A stretch of 64,000 nt of DNA, from contig NZ_CP025003.1 in the NCBI RefSeq assembly GCF_002812485.1, positions 62,001-126,000 of the forward strand, given 5' to 3'. Below are positions 10,001 through 18,664 of this stretch, in pieces; within the stretch, counting starts at the first letter, position 1; the number at the start of each line of letters is the position of its first letter. The notes beneath the pieces are model-generated. The model was not told the DNA's origin and searched no databases. It worked only from the letters and a program-made list of their open reading frames with translations. The DNA is from Dickeya fangzhongdai (GTDB taxonomy: Bacteria > Pseudomonadota > Gammaproteobacteria > Enterobacterales > Enterobacteriaceae). Both the position numbers and the translations under genes were made by a program.

Positions 10001-10616
10001 GGGCCTGGGCGATGAATTTTTCCAGAAACACGCCGTCGTCGGCGAAATTGTTGCCCGCCAGTCGTTTCACGCGGGTAAAGGCATCGACCAACTGGTCCTG
10101 GTCATTACAGCGCTGCATGCCGATGCCGCCGCCGCCCGCGGTGCTCTTTAACATCACCGGATAACCAATGCGGCGCGCCTGTTCGCAGGCGCTGTCCAGC
10201 GAGGTGAGCAGGCCGCTGCCGGGCAGCAGCGGTACGTCATTCTGCTGCGCCAGCACACGCGCCTGATGCTTGAGGCCGAAAGCGGTCATCTGCGCCACGG
10301 TCGGGCCGAGAAATACCAGACCCGCCTGCTCGCAGCGGGTGACGAAACCGGCGTTCTCGCTCAGGAAGCCGTAGCCGGGGTGAATGGCCTGTGCGCCGCT
10401 TTTCGCTGCGATGTGCAGTAATTTGTCCTGATTCAGGTAGGTATCGCGCACCGGGCCGTCGCCCAGCGACCAGGCTTCGTCCGCCTGACGTACGTGCAGC
10501 GAATGACGATCCGCTTCGGCGTAAACGACGATGGCCTTCACGCCCATTGTTTTCAGGGTGCGGATGATACGCACCGCAATAGCGCCACGGTTGGCAATCA
10601 GTACTCGCTCAAACAT
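7023..10616 (-). CDS. uca: Urea carboxylase family protein, probable guanidine carboxylase (biotin-dependent)
   Basis: 1197 residues, the usual size of bacterial urea carboxylases. Order: biotin carboxylase ATP-grasp domain (about 1-450; glycine loop KSTAGGGGIGMQRC, then ERDCSAQRRNQKVIEE and VNTRLQVEHGVTEMV), KipI/KipA-type carboxyltransferase region (about 470-1060), and a C-terminal biotinyl domain with the lysine in ESMKMEI. The enzyme uses ATP and bicarbonate to carboxylate urea or guanidine. A guanidine-I riboswitch heads this operon and two DUF1989 proteins precede the gene. In characterised systems of that layout the enzyme is a guanidine carboxylase and the DUF1989 pair is the carboxyguanidine deiminase. 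It is the last gene of the operon, 101 bases after its neighbour. No allophanate hydrolase follows. Confidence 0.93.
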   Translation of the reverse strand: MFERVLIANRGAIAVRIIRTLKTMGVKAIVVYAEADRHSLHVRQADEAWSLGDGPVRDTYLNQDKLLHIAAKSGAQAIHPGYGFLSENAGFVTRCEQAGLVFLGPTVAQMTAFGLKHQARVLAQQNDVPLLPGSGLLTSLDSACEQARRIGYPVMLKSTAGGGGIGMQRCNDQDQLVDAFTRVKRLAGNNFADDGVFLEKFIAQARHIEVQVFGDGQGNVIALGERDCSAQRRNQKVIEETPAPNLGDNVRAELQATAIRLCQAVNYRSAGTVEYVYDEISKQFWFLEVNTRLQVEHGVTEMVYGVDIVQWMVTLGAGCLPPLHTLAAAPRGHAIQVRLYAEDPAKQFQPCAGLLSNVSFPDSLPGLTLRIDHWLDSGSEVSPFYDPMLAKVLVHGASRDAALDGMAQALSATSLYGIETNLDWLRYLLTLPAVRRGEIITATLGGVVWQPATLDVLGGGTLTTVQDAPGRTGYWHVGVPPSGPFDTRSFRLGNQLLGNAPDAAGLELTLRGPTLRFNRDCAFVITGAAINARLDDAPLAGWRTHHARAGQTLTLGDIQGAGCRSYLLLAGGLACPTYLGSRSTFTLGKFGGHAGRALRAGDVLHLAAPQSPAIDVALPAPDWHSHWQLRVVYGPHGAPDYFTPEDIGAFFAADWQVHYNSSRTGIRLIGPKPQWARTDGGEAGMHPSNIHDNAYAFGTVDFTGDMPVILGPDGPSLGGFVCPATVIHADLWKLGQLKAGDSIRFMPVSLEQADELAREAESAIAAGRPVAEPTLAACCPSPVLYHRSAQGDRPSVNCLAAGDRFLLLEYGEHRLDIALRFRVHALMQWLEQHPLPGVQELTPGIRSLQIHFDSLQCPRSALLAHLQQADDALGDLQHAAVPSRTVWLPLSWDDDACREAITRYTQSVRPGAPWCPSNIEFIRRINGLESVDQVKDIVFSARYLVMGLGDVYLGAPVATPLDPRHRLVTTKYNPARTWTAENSVGIGGAYLCVYGMEGPGGYQFIGRTLQMWNRDRQTDVFRQPWLLRFFDQIRFYPVTAQELLAIRERFPWGDYPLRTEEGEFHLADYQRNLVEQQSAIDAFQQQRQRAFDEELARWRADGQFTFDSSLQETTADDDTVPAHGYGVESQVAGSVWQWLVAPGDTVSAGQLVGILESMKMEIPITAPVAGIIHTLHRQPGHQVQAGQLLMVIEPADA

Positions 10617-10717
10617 GACAGAGTCTCTTACGGGCAGGTCGTCCTGCGAAGTCTCGGACGCGTGTTGCGGGTCGTCCCGCGCGTCGCTGTTCCCGATGCG
10701 TGTCGTTGCCGCCGCGT

Positions 10718-11353
10718 TTACCAGACGGCGATATCGATCGGGGTGGGGTTATAGCCGTTACAAGGGTTGTTCAACTGCGGACAATTGGAGATCAGCACCA
10801 GTACGTTCATTTTCGCCACCATTTCCACGTATTTCCCCGGTGCGGAGATGCCGTCGGCGAAGGTCAATCCGCCTTCCCGCGTCACCGGCACGTTCATGAA
10901 AAAATTGATGTTGTGGGTGATGTCGCGTTTGGTCAGGTGGTATTCCGGGTGTTGCGCCACCGCCAGCATCCAGCTGTCGCGGCAGGCGTGCATGTGGCGT
11001 TTTTCCAGATCGTAGCGCACCGTGTTGCTCTCGGTGGCGCAGGCGCCGCCGAGGGTGTCGTGGCGGCCGCAGGTGTCCGCCACGATTTCCAGCATCGGGC
11101 GGTCCTCGTTGGAACGCAGTATGCTGCCGGTGGTGAGAAAGACGTTGCGCTGACCGCGCAGGGTATCGGTCACGCTGTAGCGCTCGGCGGTGTCGTCGGC
11201 GTTGTAGAACAGGGTATCGGCGGCCTGATTGCCTTCGAGATCGGTAATACGCAGCGTCTGACCGGCTTCAATGCGGTGCAGCCAGTAGTCGCCGGCGGGA
11301 AGGGTGGCGCGATAAACCGCCGTGGCGGGGTCGCGTTGGCTGGTCTGGATCAT
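10718..11353 (-). CDS. DUF1989 urea-carboxylase-associated protein, probable carboxyguanidine deiminase subunit
   Basis: 211 residues beginning [21 protein letters not shown], starting 2 bases after the stop of the preceding DUF1989 gene, so translation is probably coupled. Motifs shared with its neighbour include [30 protein letters not shown] and [10 protein letters not shown]. In guanidine operons two such proteins form a heteromeric carboxyguanidine deiminase that converts carboxyguanidine to allophanate. The reaction is taken from family knowledge and operon context; the subunit identity (A or B) is not assigned. Confidence 0.85.
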   Translation of the reverse strand: MIQTSQRDPATAVYRATLPAGDYWLHRIEAGQTLRITDLEGNQAADTLFYNADDTAERYSVTDTLRGQRNVFLTTGSILRSNEDRPMLEIVADTCGRHDTLGGACATESNTVRYDLEKRHMHACRDSWMLAVAQHPEYHLTKRDITHNINFFMNVPVTREGGLTFADGISAPGKYVEMVAKMNVLVLISNCPQLNNPCNGYNPTPIDIAVW

Positions 11354-11355
11354 GA

Positions 11356-12075
11356 TCAGACTCCTTGGGGTTGTTCGGCCAGATAGTAAAGCGTGTTGTT
11401 GCGCAGTCCGCGCCGGTTCTCCGGTCGTGCCAGACAGATGTCCGGCAACGGCGCACGCTGGTGGTCCAGTGTCAGCAGGATCGGATGTCGCGGGTAGTCA
11501 GCGGCGGCGCTGAGCGGATGCGGGCAGGTATGCAGGATAACCAGCGTATCCATGGCGAAACGCAGAGTGACGCTGGCGCCGGGCTGTCCCTGCTGTTCCA
11601 GCGTCAGGTTGCCGTCGTCGTCGCTGCTCACGCGGGCGAAAAAGTTAACGCAGGCGGCCATGTCGCGCTTGCCAAGACCGTATTTCGCCAGTTCCACCAG
11701 AAAGCTGTCGTAGCCGTTCTGATGGCGGCTGTTACGGGCCTGCTGGTAGTTCAGTTCGCCGAACTGACGCGCCACCTGCTGCGCGTTGGCGCTACCGCAC
11801 ACGGTTTCATGCCAGCCGAAACTGTCGGCTTCGATGCCGCAGAAAATACGGCCCATATCCGAGTACAGGCAGTGGCCGGCGGTCAGGCGAAACGTATGCT
11901 GGCATTTGAGCGTGTCCGGCGCGTTGTAACGCTCCAGCGGATTTTCCGGGTTGTAGAACAGCATGCCCACGTTGGCGCCGCCTTCGACGTCGGTCAGGCA
12001 CAGCGCGGTACCACGGCGCATGACCAGCGACCAGTGCGACCCAGCGGGCAGTTCGGTCTGATAATGATCGTTCAT
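11356..12075 (-). CDS. DUF1989 urea-carboxylase-associated protein, probable carboxyguanidine deiminase partner subunit
   Basis: 239 residues from the ATG at 12075 ([20 protein letters not shown]). That start has a strong GGGAGGAG Shine-Dalgarno 7 bases upstream and lies 16 bases after the ATPase stop; an in-frame ATG at 12117 would overlap that gene and lacks such a site. It is paralogous to the next gene ([46 protein letters not shown]). As part of the riboswitch-controlled operon it is the likely second subunit of the deiminase acting on the carboxylase product. Confidence 0.85.
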   Translation of the reverse strand: MNDHYQTELPAGSHWSLVMRRGTALCLTDVEGGANVGMLFYNPENPLERYNAPDTLKCQHTFRLTAGHCLYSDMGRIFCGIEADSFGWHETVCGSANAQQVARQFGELNYQQARNSRHQNGYDSFLVELAKYGLGKRDMAACVNFFARVSSDDDGNLTLEQQGQPGASVTLRFAMDTLVILHTCPHPLSAAADYPRHPILLTLDHQRAPLPDICLARPENRRGLRNNTLYYLAEQPQGV

Positions 12076-12091
12076 TGTGTGACTCCTCCCA

Positions 12092-12871
12092 TCAGGCGAC
12101 ATGCCGCCGCCCGTCAATCAGTTCTCCCACCGAAGCTCGCACGCCGGCAGGCGAGCGCTCCAGCGGAAGGTCGTAGGTGATGCTGGCGCCAAAAGCGTCT
12201 GGCGCTTGCGGGTCCTGGCGCAGCTTGTCGAACACCCACAGGCGCGACCCGAGTGAAAAACCTTCTTTAAGGTCATGGGTGATCATGAAAATGGTCAGGC
12301 AATTTTCCCGCCACAACTGGCTGATCAACTGGTGCATCTCGGCGCGGATGCCGGGGTCCAGCGCGCCGAACGGCTCATCCAGCAGCAGAATGCGCGGGCG
12401 TTTGATCAACGCCTGCGCCAGCGCCAGCCGCTGCTGCATGCCGCCGGACAGCTGATGCGGATACTTGTGAGCGGATTGTTCCAGACCTACCTGACGCAAC
12501 ATCTCCATTGCGCCGGCGTGCAGGGCGCGACGCCGCCGGCCCCATACCCGGCCCAGCCAGCGGGCTTCGGCGAATTCCGCACCGAGCATGACGTTCTCCG
12601 CCACGCTGAGGTGAGGGAAAACCGAGTAGCGCTGGAACACCACGCCGCGGTGTTCGTCCGGCTCCTGCGGCATGGGCGCGCCGTCGAGCAGCAACTGGCC
12701 GCTGCTGGGGCTTTCAGTGCCGAGCAGCATCTTGAGAAACGTGGTCTTGCCGCAACCGGACGCACCGACGATGGAGACGAATTCGCCTTCCTCGACCGAG
12801 ACGTTGAGCCGTTCCAGCACCACCTGACCGTCGTACTCTTTCCTGATGTTTTTAAGTTTTAACAACGACAT
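12092..12871 (-). CDS. ABC transporter ATP-binding protein (guanidine/urea import)
   Basis: 259 residues from ATG 12871 (MSLLKLKNIRKEYDGQ), chosen for its AGGAGA site 5 bases upstream. The longer in-frame opening further upstream is antisense to the permease and is not used. Walker A is GASGCGKTT, the signature is LSGGMQQRLALAQAL, and Walker B is RILLLDEPFGALD. It resembles the SsuB/TauB group of nitrate/sulfonate/taurine-type importers. With the permease and binding protein it would import the carboxylase substrate. Confidence 0.93.
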   Translation of the reverse strand: MSLLKLKNIRKEYDGQVVLERLNVSVEEGEFVSIVGASGCGKTTFLKMLLGTESPSSGQLLLDGAPMPQEPDEHRGVVFQRYSVFPHLSVAENVMLGAEFAEARWLGRVWGRRRRALHAGAMEMLRQVGLEQSAHKYPHQLSGGMQQRLALAQALIKRPRILLLDEPFGALDPGIRAEMHQLISQLWRENCLTIFMITHDLKEGFSLGSRLWVFDKLRQDPQAPDAFGASITYDLPLERSPAGVRASVGELIDGRRHVA

Positions 12872-12897
12872 AGGTTCTCCTGCATTCCGGTTGACGC

Positions 12898-13710
12898 TCA
12901 TTTCGAGTAATACCAGGGCCAGCCGCGACGGCTGATGACCCGCAGCAGCACATCGAGCAGGAACGCCAGCGCCGTGATCCAGGCGACGTAAGGCAGAATG
13001 ACGTCCATCGCCAGATAGCGGCGCATCAGGAAGATGCGGTAGCCCAGCCCCTCGGTGGCGGCGATAGCTTCGGCGGCGATCAGGAACAGCCAGGCGGAAC
13101 TGAGCGACAGGCGCACCGCATCCAGCAACCGCGGCATCAATTGCGGTAGAATCACCCGCCACAGGATTTGGCCGCTGTGGCCGCCGAGGGTTTGCGCTTT
13201 GACCAGTTGCTCCTGCGGCAGGCTCTGGATGTAGAGTTGCAGGTCGCGAATGATGAACGGCGTGATGCCCACCATGATCAGCACCACTTTGGATACCTCG
13301 CCCAGTCCGAAGCAGATGAACAGGACAGGCAGCACCGCCAGCGGCGGGATCAGCGCAAACAGGGTGATCAGCGGCGACAGCGTGGCGCGCACTGCCGGCA
13401 GCGCGCCGCACAGCAGGCCGAACACCAGCGCCAGCATCGCGCTCAACCCCACGCCGATCAACAGCCGAAGCAGGCTGGCGGCGGTGTCGACCCACAGCAT
13501 GTATTCGCCGGTGCGTTCGTTGGGCTCGAACGCCATGCGATGCATGGCGTCCGCCATCGCGCCCAGCCCCGGCAACAGCTTGTCGGCGGCGTTCGCCGCC
13601 AGTCGGGCGTCGGACGCCATCAGGTAGACAAGCAGCAGCGCCAGTAGCGGCAGAAACCCCATCATCCCGCGTGTCAGCGGCAGCGGCTGGTAGTTGATCA
13701 ATTTGCGCAT
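12898..13710 (-). CDS. ABC transporter permease (guanidine/urea import)
   Basis: 270 residues with about six membrane segments (for example GFLPLLALLLVYLMA and LSAMLALVFGLLCG). The cytoplasmic EAA-type loop lies near QEQLVKAQTLGGHSGQILWRVILPQLMPRLL. This is the SsuC/TauC class of single-gene permease that functions as a homodimer. It begins 16 bases after the binding-protein gene and ends 26 bases before the ATPase start. Confidence 0.92.
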   Translation of the reverse strand: MRKLINYQPLPLTRGMMGFLPLLALLLVYLMASDARLAANAADKLLPGLGAMADAMHRMAFEPNERTGEYMLWVDTAASLLRLLIGVGLSAMLALVFGLLCGALPAVRATLSPLITLFALIPPLAVLPVLFICFGLGEVSKVVLIMVGITPFIIRDLQLYIQSLPQEQLVKAQTLGGHSGQILWRVILPQLMPRLLDAVRLSLSSAWLFLIAAEAIAATEGLGYRIFLMRRYLAMDVILPYVAWITALAFLLDVLLRVISRRGWPWYYSK

Positions 13711-13726
13711 CCGGCGTTCTCCCGTA

Positions 13727-14782
13727 TTACAGCTTGTTGTCGGCCGCCAGTTTCAGAAACTCGTCGCTGAAACGCAGTTTGACGTTACCGGTGTTGCCCC
13801 ACAGACCCACAGGGGTGGATACCCCCACCACGTCTGCGCCCGGCGCGCCGTCGCCCAGCAGGCCGTGACGGAAGGAGAATTCCGCGACCGACTGCATGGT
13901 GGTTTTCAACTGGGCGTTCTGGACGAACTCCAGCGCCTGTTTCGGGGTGGCGAACAGGTGGGTGGCGGCCAGTTGCTCGTCAAATCCGGCCAGGTCGGTG
14001 CCGGCGGCCTGCCCCATGAAGGTGCGGGCTTGGCGGGCGACGCTGCTGTCGCCGGACATCGCTTGCAGGGTTTCATACCAGGCGCCGGTCAGGGCTTTGC
14101 CCAGCTCGGGGTGTTGCTTCAGTGTGGCGGTATTGACCACCAGCAGATCGAGAATTTCGCCGGGGATTTGCGCGGAAGAAAACGCCAGCTGGCTGCCCGG
14201 CTGTTTTTTGGCTTCCGCCAGCAACGGGTTCCAGGTGACGATGGCCTGCACCTCCGACGTACCGAAGGCGGCGACCAGATCGGCATCGGCGGTATTCACC
14301 ACCTTGATGTCTTTCTCGCTCATGCCGTTCTTTTCCAGCGCCCGCGCCAGCAGGTAGTGAGACACGGACAGCTGGACCAGATTGATCGGCTTGCCTTTGA
14401 GCGCGGCCAGGCTGTTAGTGCCTTTGATCAGAATGCCGTCGTTGCCGTTTGAGTAGTCGCCGACGATAAGCGCGGTGCTGTCCACGCCGCCGGCCGCCGG
14501 AATGGTCAGCGCGTCCATGTTGGTCATGGCGCAGCCGTCAAAGCCGCCTGCGGTGTACTGGTTAACGGATTCGATGTAGTCGTTGACCTGAACAAACTGG
14601 ATATCGATGCCGTATTTGTCGGCCCATTTCTTGATGATGCCTTGCTGCTGGGCGTAGTCCCACGGCATCCAGCCGGCGTAAATGGACCAGCAGAGTTTGA
14701 AGGCGGGTTTGTTGGCGGCCAGCGCGCCAGCGCTGCACAGCGCCAGTGCGCAAACAAGCAGTAATCGTTGAATCGTTTTCAT
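13727..14782 (-). CDS. Periplasmic substrate-binding protein of the guanidine/urea ABC transporter
   Basis: 351 residues with a signal peptide (MKTIQRLLLVCALALCSAGA, cleavage after ALA). The mature protein is an NMT1/SsuA-like binding protein (KLCWSIYAGWMPWDYAQQQG; AMTNMDALTIPAAGGVDST). It is the first gene after the guanidine-I riboswitch, with AGAGGA 9 bases before the ATG. The ligand is inferred to be guanidine or a related cation from the riboswitch and the downstream carboxylase; the sequence alone does not show it. Confidence 0.9.
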   Translation of the reverse strand: MKTIQRLLLVCALALCSAGALAANKPAFKLCWSIYAGWMPWDYAQQQGIIKKWADKYGIDIQFVQVNDYIESVNQYTAGGFDGCAMTNMDALTIPAAGGVDSTALIVGDYSNGNDGILIKGTNSLAALKGKPINLVQLSVSHYLLARALEKNGMSEKDIKVVNTADADLVAAFGTSEVQAIVTWNPLLAEAKKQPGSQLAFSSAQIPGEILDLLVVNTATLKQHPELGKALTGAWYETLQAMSGDSSVARQARTFMGQAAGTDLAGFDEQLAATHLFATPKQALEFVQNAQLKTTMQSVAEFSFRHGLLGDGAPGADVVGVSTPVGLWGNTGNVKLRFSDEFLKLAADNKL

Positions 14783-14851
14783 GGCGTATATCCTCTGACG
14801 TTGGGCGCAATCATTAGCAAAGCAGGAGGGCGGCGAGCATGTATCTCGCTG

Positions 14852-14946
14852 TATCCTCCCGGGCTTTTATCCCGCCGTGTAACCGCCAGAGGGCGGTCGG
14901 TGACTCTCGGACCTGCGCAGTAAAGCCGGAACCCTAGTCACCCATT
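14852..14946 (-). promoter_or_regulatory. Guanidine-I (ykkC) riboswitch
   Basis: Read on the minus strand, the segment holds the conserved blocks of the ykkC RNA in order: GACTAGGGTTCCGG, GGTCCGAGAGTCACCGACC, then ACGGCGGGATAAAAGCCCGG and GAGGA. These are the known ligand-binding consensus parts of the guanidine-I aptamer. A further hairpin GCGAG-ATACATG-CTCGC (14834-14850) follows and may belong to the expression platform, which masks or frees the start region of the binding-protein gene. Guanidine binding normally turns the downstream genes on. Confidence 0.93.
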
Positions 14947-15163
14947 TCCAAATTGTCTGGCGACACCGGTTGCCCGCTATCGCTCCTGCTGCCAGTCAGA
15001 CAAAGCAAAATACTTGCCATGTTGCGTGTCGATACGAATCCGCCGCAGGCGTTTTCTTGATTTTTTATTTATCTTTCAAATTATTAACTGTGATGTGCTA
15101 TGGCATCCTCCAGCCTGTCGGTTGGTCGGCGATTACCTGCCGTGCATTACCGGGATGCACTAC

Positions 15164-15218
15164 TTGTGTGCAAGATTTGTGTGCAAGATGACATGTTGTG
15201 TGCAAGATGGTGTGCAAC
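15164..15218 (+). repeat. Short direct repeats of TTGTGTGCAAGAT
   Basis: The 13-mer TTGTGTGCAAGAT occurs at 15164, 15177 and 15196, followed by a partial copy GGTGTGCAAC at 15209. They lie in the 516-base gap between the divergently placed riboswitch and the YiaF-like gene. No gene is evident in the rest of this gap. The repeats could be a binding array for a regulator of the downstream gene or a slippage product. Confidence 0.6.
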
Positions 15219-15462
15219 CTGCGCGAAGCCTTATGCACGTTGTGGTAACAGAATAGCGGCAGCAGAACAGACGATTCTGCGGGTGGCATGGCGTCGATCC
15301 GGCGTAGAATAGCGGTCCTTGATTGTTGAACAGGCCGTTGGGAGAAAAAAACAGGCGTGGTATGTCCCACGCGGCGGCAGGTTCGGTTACGCTTATGGCG
15401 ACATGGCTCGCCGGGCGATAGAGACCGCCGGGTCACGGTGGTGAAAATAAACAGGAGTAGTA

Positions 15463-16173
15463 ATGATGTTGGCGGATTACCGTTCGCGCTGGCTGCTGCC
15501 AGTGGTTATGTTGGTTGTGGCATTGCAACTGTCGGCCTGCGGCGACAAGGATAAGGATGCGCGTCAGGCGTTCATCACCTTCCTGCAGGGGATTTCACAG
15601 CAGGAAGGGCGCCAGTTGCCGGCGTTGTCCGAACCGCAGAAACAGAGCTTCGGGCGTTTTACCCAGGATTACGCTGTGATGACCGCTTTCAATCAGCAAC
15701 TGGATCAGGCGCTGGCAGGCAGCCTGACGCCGATGCTGGACGTAGTGTCCCGCATTCGCGTGCCGCAGGATTACGTTACTCAGCGCGATAACCTGCGTCA
15801 GGCGCTGGGCGGCCTCAATATGCTGAGCCCGCAGGTGCAGAACGCCAAAACCCAGGCGGATAACGCCCGCCGTGCGCTCAAGCAGCCGGAAGAATTGCAG
15901 ACGGTATACGATAAAGTCTATAACCGCGCCGTTTCCCTGCCGGCCAATGCGATGGTGACGGTAGTGCCGGCCAGCACGTCGTTTGCACAGAGCGTGGTGC
16001 AGGTGGGCGATTATCTGCAGACGCAAGGCAATCAGGTGGTGTTTGGCAACAACGGCGTCCAGTTCCACACCCAGCAGCAGGTGGATCAGTACAACAGCAT
16101 GATGACCGATATCGCCAATCAGCAGCAGAAACTGTTCACGACGCTCAAATCCCAGAATTTCCTGCCTCACTAA
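15463..16173 (+). CDS. yiaF: DUF3053 (YiaF-like) lipoprotein
   Basis: 236 residues with a lipoprotein signal: hydrophobic VVMLVVALQ then lipobox LSAC, so Cys at about residue 26 would be lipidated. The mature part (GISQQEGRQLPALSEPQKQS, then a long helical stretch) fits the DUF3053/YiaF family of enterobacteria, whose function is unknown. It starts with AGGAG about 8 bases before ATG. In enterobacteria a yiaF homologue can lie near mtlADR, which is the next operon here. Confidence 0.85.
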   Translation: MMLADYRSRWLLPVVMLVVALQLSACGDKDKDARQAFITFLQGISQQEGRQLPALSEPQKQSFGRFTQDYAVMTAFNQQLDQALAGSLTPMLDVVSRIRVPQDYVTQRDNLRQALGGLNMLSPQVQNAKTQADNARRALKQPEELQTVYDKVYNRAVSLPANAMVTVVPASTSFAQSVVQVGDYLQTQGNQVVFGNNGVQFHTQQQVDQYNSMMTDIANQQQKLFTTLKSQNFLPH

Positions 16174-16230
16174 GGTGACCCCGGCACGGGCTGGTTTTCT
16201 TGCGAAGGCCGGTTCGTGCTGAAAATATAT

Positions 16231-16407
16231 TGTGATTTATCTCACATATTTCATATAAACCCAATTCGTAAAATGGTGATCTTAATCACTATTTTTTGTG
16301 ACCTGATTGGTTTTTTTCTGACCATTTATCCGGTTTTATTATTTTTTTGTGAATTGTGTCACTTATTTGTGGTGGGATTGTGGGTGGTTTTTGTGATTTT
16401 TGTCACG
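16231..16407 (+). promoter_or_regulatory. Cluster of CRP-like sites upstream of mtlA
   Basis: Three good CRP palindromes: TGTGATTTATCTCACA (16231-16246), TGTGAATTGTGTCACT (16348-16363) and TGTGATTTTTGTCACG (16392-16407). Weaker matches lie near 16274 and 16297. The E. coli mtl promoter also carries several CRP sites. A possible -10 TAGAGT lies at 16448-16453. About 270 bases of leader up to the mtlA start hold no recognisable gene. Confidence 0.8.
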
Positions 16408-16681
16408 ATTTTCCCGCGAGTTGCGGTCTGAAAACCACGTGCTAGAGTCCGCTTGATAACGGGTTTTGGGGGGCCACGCCGGTGGCGCACGCTATTGAGA
16501 TTTTTCGTCGTCACACGATGCCGTGATCGCGATACGACAGAGTCGACAATGACGACAATAGCGGTATGCACACATTGCGGTACACGACCTCATGATTCCG
16601 ACGGAAGTCATCACGCTGTCTAACAATCAATAATTACCGCGCGAACGCTTTCCGCCGCGCGTTTCAAAGGGGTGTATCTCT

Positions 16682-18589
16682 ATGCTCTCACCAGATACCA
16701 AGGTCAAGGTGCAGAATTTTGGCCGTTTCCTGAGCAATATGGTGATGCCGAATATCGGCGCCTTTATTGCCTGGGGGATTATCACAGCACTGTTTATTCC
16801 TACCGGATGGATCCCCAACGCGACGTTGGCCAAGCTGGTCGGCCCGATGATCACCTATCTGTTGCCGTTACTGATCGGTTTTACCGGCGGACGTCTGGTA
16901 GGTGGAGAGCGCGGCGGCGTGGTCGGCGCCATCACCACTATGGGCGTGGTGGTCGGCTCTGATATCCCGATGTTCCTCGGCGCCATGATTGCCGGCCCGT
17001 TGGGTGGCTGGGCGATCAAACACTTTGACCGCGCGGTTGACGGCAAAATCAAAAGCGGCTTTGAGATGCTGGTCAACAACTTCTCCGCCGGTATCATCGG
17101 CATGTTGCTGGCTATTCTGTCCTTCCTGGCGATTGGTCCGCTGGTCGAGGCGCTGTCGCGCATTCTGGCCGCCGGCGTACACCTGATGGTGCAGAACAAC
17201 CTGTTGCCGCTGGCGTCGATTTTCGTTGAACCGGCGAAGATCCTGTTCCTGAATAACGCCATCAACCACGGCATCTTCTCGCCGCTGGGCATCCAGCAGG
17301 CGACGGAAGCCGGGAAATCCATCTTCTTCCTGATCGAAGCCAACCCGGGTCCGGGTATGGGAGTGCTGATGGCTTACATGCTGTTCGGCCGCGGCAACGC
17401 CAAACAGTCTGCGCCGGGCGCGGCCATCATCCACTTCCTGGGCGGGATTCATGAAATCTACTTCCCGTATGTGCTGATGAATCCGCGTTTGATTATCGCC
17501 GTTATTCTTGGCGGCATGACCGGCGTGTTCACGCTGGGCCTGCTGAACGGCGGTCTGGTGTCTCCAGCCTCGCCGGGTTCCATTCTGGCGGTGCTGGCCA
17601 TGACGCCGAAAGGCGCCTACTTCGCCAATATCGTCGCGATCGCCGCCGCTTTCGCGGTCTCCTTTGTGGTGTCGGCCATCCTGCTGAAAAGCAGCAAAGT
17701 GAAGGATGACGACGAACTGGAGCTGGCGACCCGCCGTATGCAGGAAATGAAATCCGCGTCCAAAGGCCAGGCTGTCAGCGGCGTGAGCGGCGACCTTGGC
17801 ACCGTGCGTAAGATCATCGTCGCCTGCGACGCCGGCATGGGCTCCAGCGCCATGGGAGCAGGGGTGCTGCGCAAGAAGGTACAGGATGCCGGTCTGCGGG
17901 GCATTTCGGTGACCAACAGCGCCATCAACAACCTGCCGGAAGACGTGGATCTGGTGATCACCCATCGTGATCTGACCGAGCGCGCCATGCGCCATGCGCC
18001 GCAGGCTCAGCACATTTCGCTGACCAACTTCCTCGACAGCAACCTGTACAACGATCTGGTTGCCCGTCTGCAGGCTGCTCAACCTGGCGAGGCCAAACCC
18101 GCTGCCGCCGCTGCGGTTGCCGAGCCGGCCGCCGCACCGCAGACGTTGTTCCAGTTGACGGAGAAAAACGTCTTCCTGAACCTGCAGGCCGCCGACAAAG
18201 AACAGGCCATTCGTTTTGCCGGTGAACAACTGGTAAAAGGCGGTTATGTCGAGCCGGCGTATGTCGACGCGATGCTGGAGCGTGAGAAACTGACCTCCAC
18301 CTACCTGGGCGAGTCGATCGCCGTGCCGCACGGGACGATTGAAGCCAAGGACCGGGTGCTGAAAACCGGCGTGGTGTTCTGTCAGTATCCGCAAGGGGTG
18401 CGCTTCGGCGACGATGAGGACGACGTGGCTCGTCTGGTCATCGGTATCGCGGCCCGCAACAACGAACACGTGCAGGTCATCACCAATCTCACCAGCGCGC
18501 TGGATGATGAGTCGATAATAGAACGGCTGGCTCAGACGGAGAATGTGCAGGATGTCCTCGACCTGCTTTCCGGCAAGTCGCCTGCCTGA
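16682..18589 (+). CDS. mtlA: Mannitol-specific PTS enzyme IICBA
   Basis: 635 residues, the normal size. The membrane IIC domain (about 1-340) begins LSPDTKVKVQNFGRFLSNMV. The IIB domain (about 375-470) has the phosphocysteine in VACDAGMGSSAMGAG. The IIA domain (about 490-635) has the phospho-histidine in ESIAVPHGTIEAKDRV. An Ala/Pro-rich linker (GEAKPAAAAAVAEPAAAPQ) joins B and A. The protein takes up mannitol and phosphorylates it to mannitol 1-phosphate using HPr phosphate. It is the first gene of mtlADR behind CRP-like sites. Confidence 0.97.
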   Translation: MLSPDTKVKVQNFGRFLSNMVMPNIGAFIAWGIITALFIPTGWIPNATLAKLVGPMITYLLPLLIGFTGGRLVGGERGGVVGAITTMGVVVGSDIPMFLGAMIAGPLGGWAIKHFDRAVDGKIKSGFEMLVNNFSAGIIGMLLAILSFLAIGPLVEALSRILAAGVHLMVQNNLLPLASIFVEPAKILFLNNAINHGIFSPLGIQQATEAGKSIFFLIEANPGPGMGVLMAYMLFGRGNAKQSAPGAAIIHFLGGIHEIYFPYVLMNPRLIIAVILGGMTGVFTLGLLNGGLVSPASPGSILAVLAMTPKGAYFANIVAIAAAFAVSFVVSAILLKSSKVKDDDELELATRRMQEMKSASKGQAVSGVSGDLGTVRKIIVACDAGMGSSAMGAGVLRKKVQDAGLRGISVTNSAINNLPEDVDLVITHRDLTERAMRHAPQAQHISLTNFLDSNLYNDLVARLQAAQPGEAKPAAAAAVAEPAAAPQTLFQLTEKNVFLNLQAADKEQAIRFAGEQLVKGGYVEPAYVDAMLEREKLTSTYLGESIAVPHGTIEAKDRVLKTGVVFCQYPQGVRFGDDEDDVARLVIGIAARNNEHVQVITNLTSALDDESIIERLAQTENVQDVLDLLSGKSPA

Positions 18590-18602
18590 CAGATAAAAAA
18601 GT

Positions 18603-18627
18603 GCCGCCTTCGGGCGGCGCTTTCTTT
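18603..18627 (+). terminator. Hairpin between mtlA and mtlD (partial terminator/attenuator)
   Basis: GCCGCC-TTCG-GGCGGC stem-loop (18603-18618) followed by the T-rich GCTTTCTTT. An intercistronic hairpin here would lower mtlD relative to mtlA or stabilise the mtlA transcript. Confidence 0.65.
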
Positions 18628-18664
18628 CCCGGATTGTTAAATCTCAGTAGTAAGGTTACGCATG

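Noticed and set aside
12872..13495. N-terminal extension of the ATP-binding protein ORF
   Set aside because: Antisense-like frame inside the permease gene; a good ribosome site supports the start at 12871.
15164..15218. CRISPR array
   Set aside because: Units are 13 bases and nearly adjacent, without spacers of constant length or cas genes.
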